Shown: positions 40,372-49,235 of the stretch, piece by piece | Position numbering within the stretch: the first letter of the stretch is position 1 | How the letters are laid out: each line of letters starts with the position of its first letter | Assembly (NCBI RefSeq): GCF_014170305.1 | Contig: NZ_LZZT01000047.1 | Location: 186,001-250,000, forward strand | Length of the DNA stretch: 64,000 nucleotides | From: Achromobacter sp. UMC71 | GTDB lineage: Bacteria > Pseudomonadota > Gammaproteobacteria > Burkholderiales > Burkholderiaceae_B | Direction of reading: 5' to 3' | Position numbers and translations under genes: made by a program | The notes under the pieces: model-generated | The model's input: only the letters and a program-made list of their open reading frames with translations | Database searches by the model: none | What the model was told of the DNA's origin: nothing

Positions 40372-40875
40372 TCAGGTTTCATCGGGTTGTTGGCACCGGA
40401 ACTCGACCACCCATACCCATGGGTTGGCGGCCCAGGCATGGGCCCCGTAGCGTTCGCACCAGGTCAAGGCAAACGCGGTTTGCAGCGGTACCCCCGGCAA
40501 CAGCGCCGACGAGTGATAGAGCGCCTGCGTGCCTTCGGCGCGGGCATCCGCATCCGACAGTTTTTGCAGCCGCTGAATGCGCACCCCGACAACGACGGCG
40601 GTGGTGAACGGTTTGCCGGTTTCGTCCTCGAGAATAATGCTCTCGCCTGATTTGCCGTATGGGCAACTGACCCAGGGAGAGGTCTTGCGCAGTTCGCCCG
40701 AGCCTTCCTTGGCCGGCCCCATCGCGACCCATTTTCCGGAGTCCGATGCGTCCGCATACCAGGCGGTGGTGGGCTTGGTGGGCTGAGGTTTGACGATACG
40801 GCGGGTCTGTACCTTATACCCGTCCAAAATGGCTTGCTTGAGCGGCTCGCTGAATTGAAGTGCCTGCCTTTTCAT
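40372..40875 (-). CDS. ASCH-domain, phage-type protein
   Basis: 167-aa protein with features of ASCH-like proteins found in many phages and prophages: LQFSEPLKQAILDGYKVQTRRIVKPQP at the start (a DGxKTQTRR-type motif), CPYGKSGESIIL in the middle, VVGVRIQRLQKLSDADARAEG, and the end AHAWAANPWVWVVEF. The fold is related to PUA and is thought to bind RNA or modified nucleotides. The catalytic or ligand role is unknown. No other phage genes adjoin it, so it is an orphan remnant or a moron-type gene. Confidence 0.75.
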   Translation of the reverse strand: MKRQALQFSEPLKQAILDGYKVQTRRIVKPQPTKPTTAWYADASDSGKWVAMGPAKEGSGELRKTSPWVSCPYGKSGESIILEDETGKPFTTAVVVGVRIQRLQKLSDADARAEGTQALYHSSALLPGVPLQTAFALTWCERYGAHAWAANPWVWVVEFRCQQPDET

Positions 40876-41029
40876 ACGCCGTTGTTCCCCTCACGATCAA
40901 CGCTTGCGCGCTAATGATGCTGCGGCCGAGTCGACGCGTGCCAACATGGCGGGCTCGCTGGAGCCTCGCATGAAACAGTATGACGCGTAGCCGTCGTCAT
41001 GTCAGGCAAAGGGTTAATTGTGTGTCTTT

Positions 41030-41059
41030 TTGAATACGCCCTGGCGTTGTTTGTATACT
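41030..41059 (+). promoter_or_regulatory. strong promoter predicting a leaderless transcript
   Basis: -35 TTGAAT (41030-41035) and -10 TATACT (41054-41059), 18-bp spacer. Seven bases after the -10 box is the A of the ATG at 41066, so transcription should begin at or next to the start codon. Confidence 0.6.
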
Positions 41060-41065
41060 CGGTTC

Positions 41066-41266
41066 ATGAACACAGACCTGCATGATCTCAAGCCCGGTTA
41101 CTACTGGTACACCATGGCCTCCGACCCGCTGGCCGTCATCCATATTCATGAAGACGGCGGCGCCACGCTTATGGGCACTGACTATCGCCTGGGCGCCGAA
41201 GGCGTGGCCGACATGATTCGCCAGGGGCAGCGTTTCTTCTGGATCGAACCGCCGCAGCAAGCCTGA
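41066..41266 (+). CDS. 66-aa conserved-looking small protein, probably leaderless
   Basis: Unrecognised 66-aa soluble protein starting MNTDLHDLKPGYYWYTM and ending FFWIEPPQQA. The GYYWY aromatic cluster, then strand-like segments (LAVIHIHEDGGATLMG) and a FFWIEPP end, suggests a small beta-rich fold like the short regulatory proteins carried by mobile elements. No Shine-Dalgarno exists, but a near-consensus promoter places the start site at the ATG. It precedes the CodA-like gene by 55 bp. Confidence 0.6.
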   Translation: MNTDLHDLKPGYYWYTMASDPLAVIHIHEDGGATLMGTDYRLGAEGVADMIRQGQRFFWIEPPQQA

Positions 41267-41321
41267 GCCGGCGCGGCATTGCCGCCGCCGACCGCCTGCG
41301 CTGCGCGTCAAGGACGCCGCC

Positions 41322-42521
41322 ATGACCGACCTGTTGTTAAACAACGTTCGCCTGCCTGATGGCACCGCGGCCGACGTGCTGATAAGCCGCGGCCGCATCG
41401 AACGCATCGGCTCCGGCCTGCAAGCGCCCGCCGGCGTGCCGCGAGAGCAGGGCGGCGGCGCGCTGCTCCTGCCCGGCCTGGTGGAGGGGCATACCCATCT
41501 GGACAAGACCACCTGGGATTCGCCTTGGTACGTGAACCAGGTGGGGCCGGCGCTGACCGACCGCATCGCCAACGAGCGGGCCTGGCGCGCCGCCAGCGGT
41601 CACGATGCCGCCAGCCATTCGCGCGCGTTGGCGTTGGCCTTCCTGCGTGAAGGGACGACTCGCATCCGTAGCCATGTCGACGTCGACACCGATGCCGGAC
41701 TGCGCCATCTGGAAGGCGTGCACGACACCCGGCAGGCGCTGGCCGGCCTGGTCGAGATCCAGACGGTGGCGTTTCCGCAATCGGGCTTGCTGATCCGGCC
41801 CGGCACCACCGGGCTGCTGGACCAGGCGCTGGCGCAGGGCGCCGACGTGCTGGGCGGCCTGGATCCGTCGGCCATCGATCGCGATCCGGCGCAGTCGCTG
41901 GACGTGCTGTTCGGCCTGGCCGACAAGCACGGCAAGCCCATCGATATTCATTTGCACGAACCGGGCGATCTCGGCGCGTTCACGCTGGACCTGATCCTGG
42001 ACCGCACCCAGGCGCTGGATATGCGCGGCCAAGTTGTCGTCAGCCACGCGTTCTGTCTGGGCGGTGTGGACGCCAAGCGCCTGGAAGGCCTGCTCAAGCG
42101 CATGGCTGCGCTGGATGTCGCGGTGCTGACCACGGCGCCGCCGTCGCGACCCGTGCCCGCCCTGCGGGCCTGTCGCGAAGCTGGCGTGACGCTCTTCGGC
42201 GGCAACGACGGCATCCGTGATACCTGGACACCCTATGGCAGCCCCGACATGCTGGCGCGCGCCATGATGATCGGCCTGCGCAACGACTTGCGCCGCGACG
42301 ATGAAGTGCAATGGGCGTTTGACTGCGTGAGCATTGACGCGGCCCGTGCCTGCGGTTTCGCGGATTATGGGCTGATGCCTGGCGCGCGTGCCGATCTGGT
42401 GCTGGTTGCCGCCAGCGGCATCGCCGAAGCCGTGGCGCAACGCGCGCCGCGCCGCCTGGTGGTGTCCGGCGGCATCGTGGTGGCGCGCGACAGCCAATTG
42501 CAGGGCGGCTTGGCGGCGTAG
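41322..42521 (+). CDS. CodA-like metal-dependent amidohydrolase
   Basis: 399-aa cytosine-deaminase-type amidohydrolase. Metal and catalytic motifs: EGHTHLDKTTW, IRSHVDVDTDAGL, DIHLHEPGDLG, SHAFCLGG and GNDGIRDTWTPYG. These match the CodA branch that deaminates cytosine, isoguanine, creatinine or related N-heterocycles; the exact substrate is unclear. It converges with the LysR gene (7 bp apart) and could belong to the same catabolic theme as the dehydratase/aldolase operon beyond it. Confidence 0.85.
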   Translation: MTDLLLNNVRLPDGTAADVLISRGRIERIGSGLQAPAGVPREQGGGALLLPGLVEGHTHLDKTTWDSPWYVNQVGPALTDRIANERAWRAASGHDAASHSRALALAFLREGTTRIRSHVDVDTDAGLRHLEGVHDTRQALAGLVEIQTVAFPQSGLLIRPGTTGLLDQALAQGADVLGGLDPSAIDRDPAQSLDVLFGLADKHGKPIDIHLHEPGDLGAFTLDLILDRTQALDMRGQVVVSHAFCLGGVDAKRLEGLLKRMAALDVAVLTTAPPSRPVPALRACREAGVTLFGGNDGIRDTWTPYGSPDMLARAMMIGLRNDLRRDDEVQWAFDCVSIDAARACGFADYGLMPGARADLVLVAASGIAEAVAQRAPRRLVVSGGIVVARDSQLQGGLAA

Positions 42522-42528
42522 GGTCCGG

Positions 42529-43458
42529 TCAGGGCTGCCGGGCCTTGCGCGGCGGCCCATCTGTTCTTGTTCTATCCTGGCGGCCTGCCGCCGCCTGGCT
42601 CTCCGCCAGTTCCACGAACGCCCGCATCAATTCCGAACGCACGCCGGAACGCGGCCAGAGCGCGCCGACGGTCCGCGACGGGCACGGCGCCGGCAAAGGC
42701 CAGCGCTTGACGGGCGCCGGCGATGCGCCGGTGGTGGCCCAGTCGGGCAGCAGCGCCACCCCCAATCCTTCCGACACCAGCTTGGCGATCGAATCGATGC
42801 CATCCAGCTCGAACCTGACCTGCGGGCGCAGATTGCGGGCGCGCAGGTAGTCGTCGGCCATGCGGCCGCCCACCACGCTGCGGTCGTAGCGGATATAGGC
42901 TTCGCGCGCGATCACGGCCAGTGGATCCTCCACCACCATGTCGATGGGCGTCACCAGCACCAGCGGCTCGCGCCGCAGGTCCCGCCAGACGCAGGACTTG
43001 GGCAGGGTGAACATAGGGTGCACCAGCAGCGCGCCGTCCAATTCGCCTGCCAGGACCTTGCTGTAGAGCAGGGTGGTGGGGGCGGGTTCGATATAGATCT
43101 CGATGTGGGGATGGCGCGCCGCCCAAGTGCGTAGCACCGGCGGCATGATGCCGGTCAGGGCGGTGGGGGTGGCGCCCAGGCGCAAAGGGCCCGCCGGCAG
43201 GTCTGACTCGGTGGCGGCCGAACGCAGGTCGCGCAGATCGCGCAACAGGTTGCGCGCGCGCTCCAGGATGCGGGTGCCGGCTGGCGTGGGCTTGACGGTG
43301 CGGCCCGAGCGCGCGATCAGCGCACTGCCCATGTCGGCTTCCAGCGCCCGCAGGCGCTGCTGCACCGTGGCGGGGGTCAGCCCCTGGTGGCGGGCCGCCT
43401 GGGCGATGGAGCCCAACTCTACGACATGCACATATGTCTGCAGGAATCTCGAATCCAT
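42529..43458 (-). CDS. LysR-family transcriptional regulator
   Basis: 309-aa LTTR with an N-terminal winged HTH (about 1-60; FLQTYVHVVELGSIAQAARHQG and TPATVQQRLRALEADMG) and a periplasmic-binding-protein-like effector domain (about 90-290). Divergent from the enolase-superfamily gene with 159 bp between starts, which is the classic arrangement for an LTTR controlling that operon. A perfect 14-bp palindrome at 43554-43567 is a candidate site. Confidence 0.92.
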   Translation of the reverse strand: MDSRFLQTYVHVVELGSIAQAARHQGLTPATVQQRLRALEADMGSALIARSGRTVKPTPAGTRILERARNLLRDLRDLRSAATESDLPAGPLRLGATPTALTGIMPPVLRTWAARHPHIEIYIEPAPTTLLYSKVLAGELDGALLVHPMFTLPKSCVWRDLRREPLVLVTPIDMVVEDPLAVIAREAYIRYDRSVVGGRMADDYLRARNLRPQVRFELDGIDSIAKLVSEGLGVALLPDWATTGASPAPVKRWPLPAPCPSRTVGALWPRSGVRSELMRAFVELAESQAAAGRQDRTRTDGPPRKARQP

Positions 43459-43553
43459 GGCCTGGCGCTCTGAGAAGGTGTTTTTTTCATATTCTAAAGA
43501 TGCCTCAAGATAATTGTTTGTTTCTTTGTTGACGGCAAGAATGCGGTTCAGCG

Positions 43554-43567
43554 TTGCGCCGGCGCAA
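43554..43567. promoter_or_regulatory. perfect 14-bp palindrome, candidate LysR site
   Basis: TTGCGCCGGCGCAA, 50 bp before the GTG start of the dehydratase-like gene, between it and the divergent LysR gene. Confidence 0.4.
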
Positions 43568-43617
43568 AGCGCGCCAGCGACGCAACCCGCACTATTTCCG
43601 TTATCAGGAGTTCAGCC

Positions 43618-44745
43618 GTGCCCATCATTGAATCCATCGACGTTTGCGCCGCCGCGGTGCCCTTGGACAAGGTCACTTCGTTTTCGAACCGCACCGTCTC
43701 TACCCGCCATTACGGCCTGGTGAAGGTCCGCAGCGCCGATGGCGTGGAAGGCATCGGTTTTTGCTACGTGGGAAGCGCCGGCGGCGCGATCTTCGAGGCG
43801 GCGGTCCAGAGCCTGCTGGCGCCGGTGCTGCTGGGCCGCGATTCGCACGCCGTCGAAGGCCTGTGGCAGGCGATGTACCAGGAAGCGCTGCTGCAAGGAC
43901 GCCAGGGCACGGTGATGCGCGCGCTCAGCGCACTGGACATCGCCCTGTGGGACCTGAATGCCAAGACCGCAGGCCTGCCGTTGCACAAGTTCCTGGGCGC
44001 GATGGAGCTGGAATCGGTGCCGGCCTATGCCAGCGGCGGCTACTACCTGGACGGCAAGACGCCGCAGCATCTGGGCGAGGAAATGGCCAGCTACGTCGCC
44101 AAGGGCTTCAAGGCCGTCAAGATGAAGACCGGCCGCCTGTCCCCGCGCGAAGAAGAAGCGCGCCTGAAGGCGGCGCGCGAGGCCGTTGGGCCGGACGTCG
44201 AGCTGATGATGGACTGCAATAACGCCTGGCAGGACGTCACCCAGGCCATGCAGTACATCCGCCGCTTCGAGCAATACGAACCGTATTTCATCGAAGAGCC
44301 GTTCGGGCCGGACGACATCGACAGCCACGCCAAGCTGGCGCGCTTGACGCATCTGCCGATCGCCACCGCTGAAATCGGCTATGGCCGCTGGTATCACAAG
44401 GAGCTGCTGGACAAGGGCGCGGCCGGCATCCTGCAGACCGACGCCGCGGTGTGCGGCGGCATCACGGAATGGAAGCGCATCGCCGCGACCGCCGCCAGCT
44501 ATGGCGTGGTGGTGTGCCCGCACTGGTTCCACGACGTGCACGCGCCGCTGGTGGCCGCCACGCCCAATGCGCGCTATGTTGAGTTTTTCTGGGACGATCA
44601 GGTCCTGAATTTCCGCAAGCTGGTGGACCGTCAACTGACCCACAAGCAAGGCCGCGTGGTGCTGCACCAGGAGCCCGGACTGGGATTCGGTTTCGACGAA
44701 CGCATGGTCGAGCGTTACGGCAAGTGGACCCGCATCGGCCGCTGA
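43618..44745 (+). CDS. mandelate racemase/muconate lactonizing (enolase superfamily) enzyme
   Basis: 375-aa enolase-superfamily protein starting at GTG 43618 with CAGGAG upstream. Active-site features: FKAVKMKTG with the catalytic Lys pair, metal ligands in LMMDCNNAW, FIEEPFGP and ATAEIGYG, and the general acid/base His in CPHWFHDVHAPLVAA. The Lys/His pair places it in the MR subgroup, which contains acid-sugar dehydratases and racemases. With the aldolase and Bug receptor downstream it probably dehydrates a sugar acid to a 2-keto-3-deoxy acid. Confidence 0.9.
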   Translation: MPIIESIDVCAAAVPLDKVTSFSNRTVSTRHYGLVKVRSADGVEGIGFCYVGSAGGAIFEAAVQSLLAPVLLGRDSHAVEGLWQAMYQEALLQGRQGTVMRALSALDIALWDLNAKTAGLPLHKFLGAMELESVPAYASGGYYLDGKTPQHLGEEMASYVAKGFKAVKMKTGRLSPREEEARLKAAREAVGPDVELMMDCNNAWQDVTQAMQYIRRFEQYEPYFIEEPFGPDDIDSHAKLARLTHLPIATAEIGYGRWYHKELLDKGAAGILQTDAAVCGGITEWKRIAATAASYGVVVCPHWFHDVHAPLVAATPNARYVEFFWDDQVLNFRKLVDRQLTHKQGRVVLHQEPGLGFGFDERMVERYGKWTRIGR

Positions 44746-44759
44746 ACAGGAGAGTCTTC

Positions 44760-45668
44760 ATGAGCACCCAAGCCGCGGACCGGCCGCAAGGCGTGTATTC
44801 CCCGGTCCTCACGCCGTTCAACGCGGACCTGTCGCCCAGCGCGCCGCGGTTCGTCGGACATTGCCGCGCGCTGCTGGAGCAGGGCGCGGGGCTGGCGATC
44901 TTTGGCACCAACTCGGAAGCCAACTCGCTCAGCGTGGCGGAAAAGCGCCAGATGCTGGATGCGTTGCTGGACGCCGGCCTGCCGGCTGCGCGCATGATGC
45001 CGGGCACCGGCGCCTGCGCGTTGCCCGATGCGGTTGAGCTGACCCGCCATGCGGTCAATGCCGGCTGCGGCGGAGTGCTGATGCTGCCGCCGTTCTACTA
45101 CAAGGGTGTCAGCGACGAGGGCCTGTTCCGCGCCTTCGCGCATGTCATCGAGCAGGTCGCCGACGCGCGCCTGCGCATCTACCTGTATCACATCCCGCCG
45201 GTGTCGGGCGTGCCGATCAGCCTGGGGCTGATCGACCGGCTGCTGGGGGCGTTTCCGGGGATCATCGCCGGCATCAAGGACAGCTCAGGGGACTGGGCCA
45301 ACACCCAGGCCATGCTGCGCGACTTCCAGCCGCGCGGCTTCGACGTGTTCGCTGGCACGGAAACCGTGCTGCTGGACACGATGCGCGCGGGCGGCGCCGG
45401 CTGCATCACCGCCACCGGCAACGTCAACGCGGCGCCGATCGTGGCGCTGTACCGGAATTGGCAAGCCCCGGACGCTGAAGACCGGCAACGCGCGCTGAAC
45501 GACACGCGCGCCATTTTCCAGTCATATCCGATGATCCCGGCCATGAAGGCGGCCATCGCGCAGCGGCGCAATGATCCGGTCTGGATGACGGTGCGGCCGC
45601 CGCTGGTGGAACTGACGGCGGCGCAAGCGGCGCAGTTGGCCCAGCGGCTGGCGGCCCCGGCTGTCTGA
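44760..45668 (+). CDS. DapA-family aldolase
   Basis: 302-aa class I aldolase of the DHDPS/NAL superfamily. Tyr of YLYHIPPVSG and Schiff-base Lys of AGIKDSSGDW are present, but the usual GTTGE motif is changed to GTNSEANSLS, pointing to a different substrate than aspartate semialdehyde. Probably cleaves the 2-keto-3-deoxy acid made by the dehydratase upstream. AGGAGAG precedes the ATG at 44760, 14 bp after the dehydratase gene. A second DapA-like gene lies at 6068-6970. Confidence 0.88.
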   Translation: MSTQAADRPQGVYSPVLTPFNADLSPSAPRFVGHCRALLEQGAGLAIFGTNSEANSLSVAEKRQMLDALLDAGLPAARMMPGTGACALPDAVELTRHAVNAGCGGVLMLPPFYYKGVSDEGLFRAFAHVIEQVADARLRIYLYHIPPVSGVPISLGLIDRLLGAFPGIIAGIKDSSGDWANTQAMLRDFQPRGFDVFAGTETVLLDTMRAGGAGCITATGNVNAAPIVALYRNWQAPDAEDRQRALNDTRAIFQSYPMIPAMKAAIAQRRNDPVWMTVRPPLVELTAAQAAQLAQRLAAPAV

Positions 45669-45791
45669 GCAGGGAGGCAGGACAGGCCGCGGTCGCCCGC
45701 CGGTCGCGCATCGCGATGGGCGGGGGGAGGCGGCGGGCAGGGCTTACTTAAACAGTCGCCAGGCATGAACCCGGCGCGCGAGGAGACAAGC

Positions 45792-46769
45792 ATGCAACGT
45801 AGGCATTTCATTACCGGCGCCGCGGCGCTGGGGGCGGCGCTCGTTCTGCCGTCGGCCCGGGCGCAGGATCTGCCGCCCGGCCCGGTCAAGATCGTGGTGG
45901 GCTTTCCTGCGGGCGGCGGCACGGACGTGCTGGCGCGGCTGCTGGGCCAGAAGTTGGGCGTGATGTGGGGCATTCCGGTGATCGTGGAAAACCGGGCGGG
46001 CGCCGCAGGCATCATCGCCGCCGAGCAGGTGGCCCGCCAGCCGGGCGACGGCAACACCTTGCTGATGGCGCACGTGAACAGCCACGGCATCGCGCCGGGC
46101 TTGCAACCCAAGCTGGGCTATTCGGCCGAGCGGGATTTCTCGCCCATCGCGCTGGTGGGCAAGACGCCGACCCTGCTGATCGGCGGCGCGGCGCAGCCCG
46201 CCAAGACCCTGCCCGATCTGGTGGCGCTGTGCCGCGCCCAGCCGGGCAAGGTCATCTTCGGCTCCGCGGGCAGCGGTTCGGCCCAGCACCTGGCGCTGGA
46301 GATCTTCAAGGCGCGCGCCAAGATCGATGTGCTGCACGTGCCCTACAAGGGGTCGGCGCCGTTGATGAATGACCTGATGGGCGGCCATGTGCAGTACTGC
46401 TTCGAGGGCATGACCACCGCCACGCCGCTGATCCAGTCGGGCAAGGTCATCGCGCTGGCGCAGACGCTGCAGCAACGTTCCAAGAGCCAACCCAATGTGC
46501 CGACCGTGGCCGAGCAGGGCTATTCGGGGTTCGAGGCCAGCATCTGGTTCGGCATGGTCGGTCCGGCCAAGATGCCTGGCGCCATGGTCCAGCGCATGAA
46601 CCAGGACATCGACCGGGTGCTGGCCATGGCCGACGTGCAGGAAAAGCTGGCGCAGGTCGGAGCCGAAGACGGCGGCGGCAGCGTGCAACGCTTCGCCGAT
46701 TTCATGCGAGACGAGCAGCGCAAATACGCCAAGACGATTCAAGACGCGAAGATCGTGGCTGAAGGTTGA
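45792..46769 (+). CDS. Bug-family (TctC-like) periplasmic solute receptor
   Basis: 325-aa tripartite-tricarboxylate-type binding protein. Signal peptide (MQRRHFITGAAALGAALVLP, cut near ARA-QD at 31), then Bug signatures VKIVVGFPAGGGTDVLAR, IVENRAGAAGIIAAEQVAR, and DVLHVPYKGSAPLMNDLMGGHV. The ATG has GAGGAG upstream. Bug receptors are expanded in Bordetella/Achromobacter and bind carboxylates. No TctAB membrane genes lie nearby, so it must use a distant pair or act in sensing. Likely ligand: the acid degraded by this operon (inference). Confidence 0.92.
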   Translation: MQRRHFITGAAALGAALVLPSARAQDLPPGPVKIVVGFPAGGGTDVLARLLGQKLGVMWGIPVIVENRAGAAGIIAAEQVARQPGDGNTLLMAHVNSHGIAPGLQPKLGYSAERDFSPIALVGKTPTLLIGGAAQPAKTLPDLVALCRAQPGKVIFGSAGSGSAQHLALEIFKARAKIDVLHVPYKGSAPLMNDLMGGHVQYCFEGMTTATPLIQSGKVIALAQTLQQRSKSQPNVPTVAEQGYSGFEASIWFGMVGPAKMPGAMVQRMNQDIDRVLAMADVQEKLAQVGAEDGGGSVQRFADFMRDEQRKYAKTIQDAKIVAEG

Positions 46770-47221
46770 ACGCAAGTCGTGAGGACTGCCCGATCCTGGC
46801 GTGGCCGTGATCGGATAGCCGCTATTGCAGGGCGCCTGGATGCGCGCAGTCGATGAATGAGGCGGCCAACCCGGCCGCTTTTTTTTGCGCGCCGTCAACG
46901 CGCGGGAAGACCGGCGCGGGCACGATTGGCGTTCGTCGGCCGGAGCAGGCGACGCAAACAGGGGAACTTCCGTCAAATAGTTCTGCATTTCGCGGGATGT
47001 CGGCCAAATCCGGACTGCTAGCATCCTCTGGACCCTCGCGAGAACCCTCGATATCGAATTCTCCGGCGGCATTTTCCTTGATGCATGATGACTACTATTT
47101 AGGGGCGGACCATCCAGGGCTTGCGGGCATCTGGCCGACATTGGCGGCGCACTTTCATGCGATGCCATTGCAACCGCCGGAATGCGCCTTCAATCCTGCC
47201 TGGGTGGCAGCTGGAGGCAGT
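46770..47221. other. 452-bp intergenic region before second chemoreceptor
   Basis: Holds the terminator of the Bug gene (46862-46886) and then about 330 bp without a gene. The chemoreceptor frame is open upstream from 46853, but composition and absence of ribosome sites argue it is not translated. No clear flagellar sigma28 promoter was recognised. Confidence 0.5.
46862..46886 (+). terminator. intrinsic terminator of the dehydratase/aldolase operon
   Basis: GCGGCC/GGCCGC stem, AACCC loop and eight T, 93 bp after the Bug-receptor stop. Confidence 0.85.
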
Positions 47222-48850
47222 ATGAATAATATGAAGCTCGGAACCCGCCTGGCGGGTGGATTTGCCGTCTTGCTGGCCATGATCATCACGATGTGCATCG
47301 TGGGTCTGGTCAGCCTGGCCAATATCAACGCATCGGTCGAAACCGTCACGCAGCGGCTGCTGATCAAAGAGCGCCTGATCAGCGATTGGGCCCGCAACAT
47401 TCAGACCGGGGTGACGCGAACCACGGCGATCGCCAAGAGCGCCGACGCCAGCCTGGCCGGCTTCTTCACGGAAGAGGCCGCCACGTCCACGCGCAACTCC
47501 TCGGCGTTGCAGCAAAAGATCGAGCCGCTCATCGAAAGCATCGAAGAGCGGCAGCTGTGGGAAGGCATCGGAAAATCGCGGGCGGAGTACCTGCGCACGC
47601 GCGATGACATCTTCAAGGCCAAGCAGGACGGCAATGCGGAGGCCGCCAACAAGATCTTCACGCAGGAATTCCTGCCAGCCACGCGCCAGTTCATCGACCA
47701 GATCACGAAATTGTCCAACCTGCAGCGCGCGGAAATCGACGCGCAAGGCGCCGAGATCGAAAGCGCCTACCGCACGGCCAATTTCTGGATGATCGTCATC
47801 GGATCCATCGCGGTCGTGAGCGGCCTGCTGCTGGCGGTTCTGCTGACGCGCGGCATCACCCGGCCGCTGTCGCAGGCGGTGCGCGTGGCGCGCACCGTCG
47901 CCGCCAACGATCTGACCAGCACCATCATCGCGACCTCGCGCGACGAGATCGGCCAGTTGATGCAGGCGCTGCAATCCATGAACGCGAATCTGGTCGACAC
48001 CGTCGCCAGGATCCGCACGGGCGTGGACAGCATCGCGTCCGCCTCGGGCGAGATCGCGGCAGGCAATACCGATTTGTCTTCCCGCACCGAACAGCAGGCC
48101 GCCTCGTTGGAAGAGACCGCCGCGTCCATGGAAGAGCTGTCCTCCACCGTGAAGCAAAACGCCGATAGCGCCAAGCAGGCGAACCAGCTTGCCGCGGCGG
48201 CTTCGGACACCGCGTCGCGGGGCGGCGCCACCGTATCCGAGGTCGTGAGCACGATGAGCGCGATTTCGGCCAGTTCCGTCAAGATCGCCGATATCGTTTC
48301 CGTGATCGATGGCATTGCCTTCCAGACCAATATCCTGGCCTTGAACGCCGCGGTGGAGGCGGCGCGCGCAGGCGAGCAGGGCAAGGGCTTCGCCGTGGTC
48401 GCGGCCGAGGTGCGCACGCTGGCGCAGCGCAGCGCGCAGGCGGCCAAGGAAATCAAAGTCCTGATCGAGGACACCGTGTCGAAGATCCGCCAGGGATCGG
48501 GCAGCGCGGAGCGTGCCGGCACGACGATGCAGGACATCGTCAGTTCGGTGCAGCGCGTGACCGACATCATGGGCGAGATCGCCGCGGCATCCGCCGAGCA
48601 GGCGGACGGCATCGAGCAGGTCAACCGCGCCGTATCCCAGATGGACGAGGTCACGCAGCAGAACGCGGCACTGGTGGAAGAGGCCGCGGCGGCAGCAGGC
48701 TCCATGCAGGACCAGGCCGCCGACCTCACCCGGGCCGTCAGCGCGTTCAAGCTGCCGGGCGGCAGTCACGAAGCGGGCCGGCCGGTCCTGGCCGCTGCCG
48801 GGTCAGCCGCCTCTGCAGCGGGCGGGGCGCTGCGCATCGCGGCGTATTGA
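47222..48850 (+). CDS. methyl-accepting chemotaxis protein, 4HB-type sensor
   Basis: 542-aa chemoreceptor. TM1 at about 10-32, a periplasmic four-helix-bundle-like region (about 35-190; LLIKERLISDWARNIQTGVTR), TM2 FWMIVIGSIAVVSGLLLAVLL, HAMP (TRPLSQAVRVARTVAANDL), and signalling domain with tip [20 protein letters not shown]. The tail ALRIAAY lacks a CheR tether. GGAGG lies 5 bp before the ATG at 47222. The ligand is unknown; Tar-like 4HB receptors bind amino acids or carboxylates. Confidence 0.93.
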   Translation: MNNMKLGTRLAGGFAVLLAMIITMCIVGLVSLANINASVETVTQRLLIKERLISDWARNIQTGVTRTTAIAKSADASLAGFFTEEAATSTRNSSALQQKIEPLIESIEERQLWEGIGKSRAEYLRTRDDIFKAKQDGNAEAANKIFTQEFLPATRQFIDQITKLSNLQRAEIDAQGAEIESAYRTANFWMIVIGSIAVVSGLLLAVLLTRGITRPLSQAVRVARTVAANDLTSTIIATSRDEIGQLMQALQSMNANLVDTVARIRTGVDSIASASGEIAAGNTDLSSRTEQQAASLEETAASMEELSSTVKQNADSAKQANQLAAAASDTASRGGATVSEVVSTMSAISASSVKIADIVSVIDGIAFQTNILALNAAVEAARAGEQGKGFAVVAAEVRTLAQRSAQAAKEIKVLIEDTVSKIRQGSGSAERAGTTMQDIVSSVQRVTDIMGEIAAASAEQADGIEQVNRAVSQMDEVTQQNAALVEEAAAAAGSMQDQAADLTRAVSAFKLPGGSHEAGRPVLAAAGSAASAAGGALRIAAY

Positions 48851-48854
48851 AAAG

Positions 48855-48886
48855 AAAAAGGCCAATCCCGAGGGATTGGCCTTTTT
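48855..48886. terminator. bidirectional terminator between chemoreceptor and tRNA-Ser
   Basis: Perfect 14-bp stem AAAAAGGCCAATCC/GGATTGGCCTTTTT with CGAG loop. It can stop the plus-strand chemoreceptor transcript and the minus-strand tRNA transcript, whose 3' end lies 8 bp away. Confidence 0.92.
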
Positions 48887-48892
48887 GGAATA

Positions 48893-48984
<92 letters not shown>

Positions 48985-49235
48985 GTGGCTGGATTCCGCA
49001 GCGGTGTCCGGTCTTGCGCAAATGGGGTTTAGGCCATCAGCGCTTTTCCTTTCACTATCAGATCCCTGGTCGGAAGAATCTGCGTTGTCGGAGCAGCGAA
49101 GCCCGCAATTCTACAGCAAAAAAAATATTTGTGTAAAGCCCCCCGGTTTCGGCGGCTACAGAGAGTTTCATCGGCTTTCGCCGCGGGCATTCTTTGCGCA
49201 GAATCGGGCTATCTCGACCCCGCCGCCTTGCCCAG

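Noticed and set aside
40072..40650. Plus-strand frame overlapping the ASCH gene
   Set aside because: No ribosome site or family resemblance; the opposite strand encodes a recognisable ASCH protein.
46853..47221. N-terminal extension of the second chemoreceptor
   Set aside because: It would place a terminator and non-coding-like sequence in the protein; a good ribosome site and TM1 begin at 47222.
47041..47221. sigma28 (flagellar) promoter for the second chemoreceptor
   Set aside because: No stretch matched the TAAA-N15-GCCGATAA pattern well enough.
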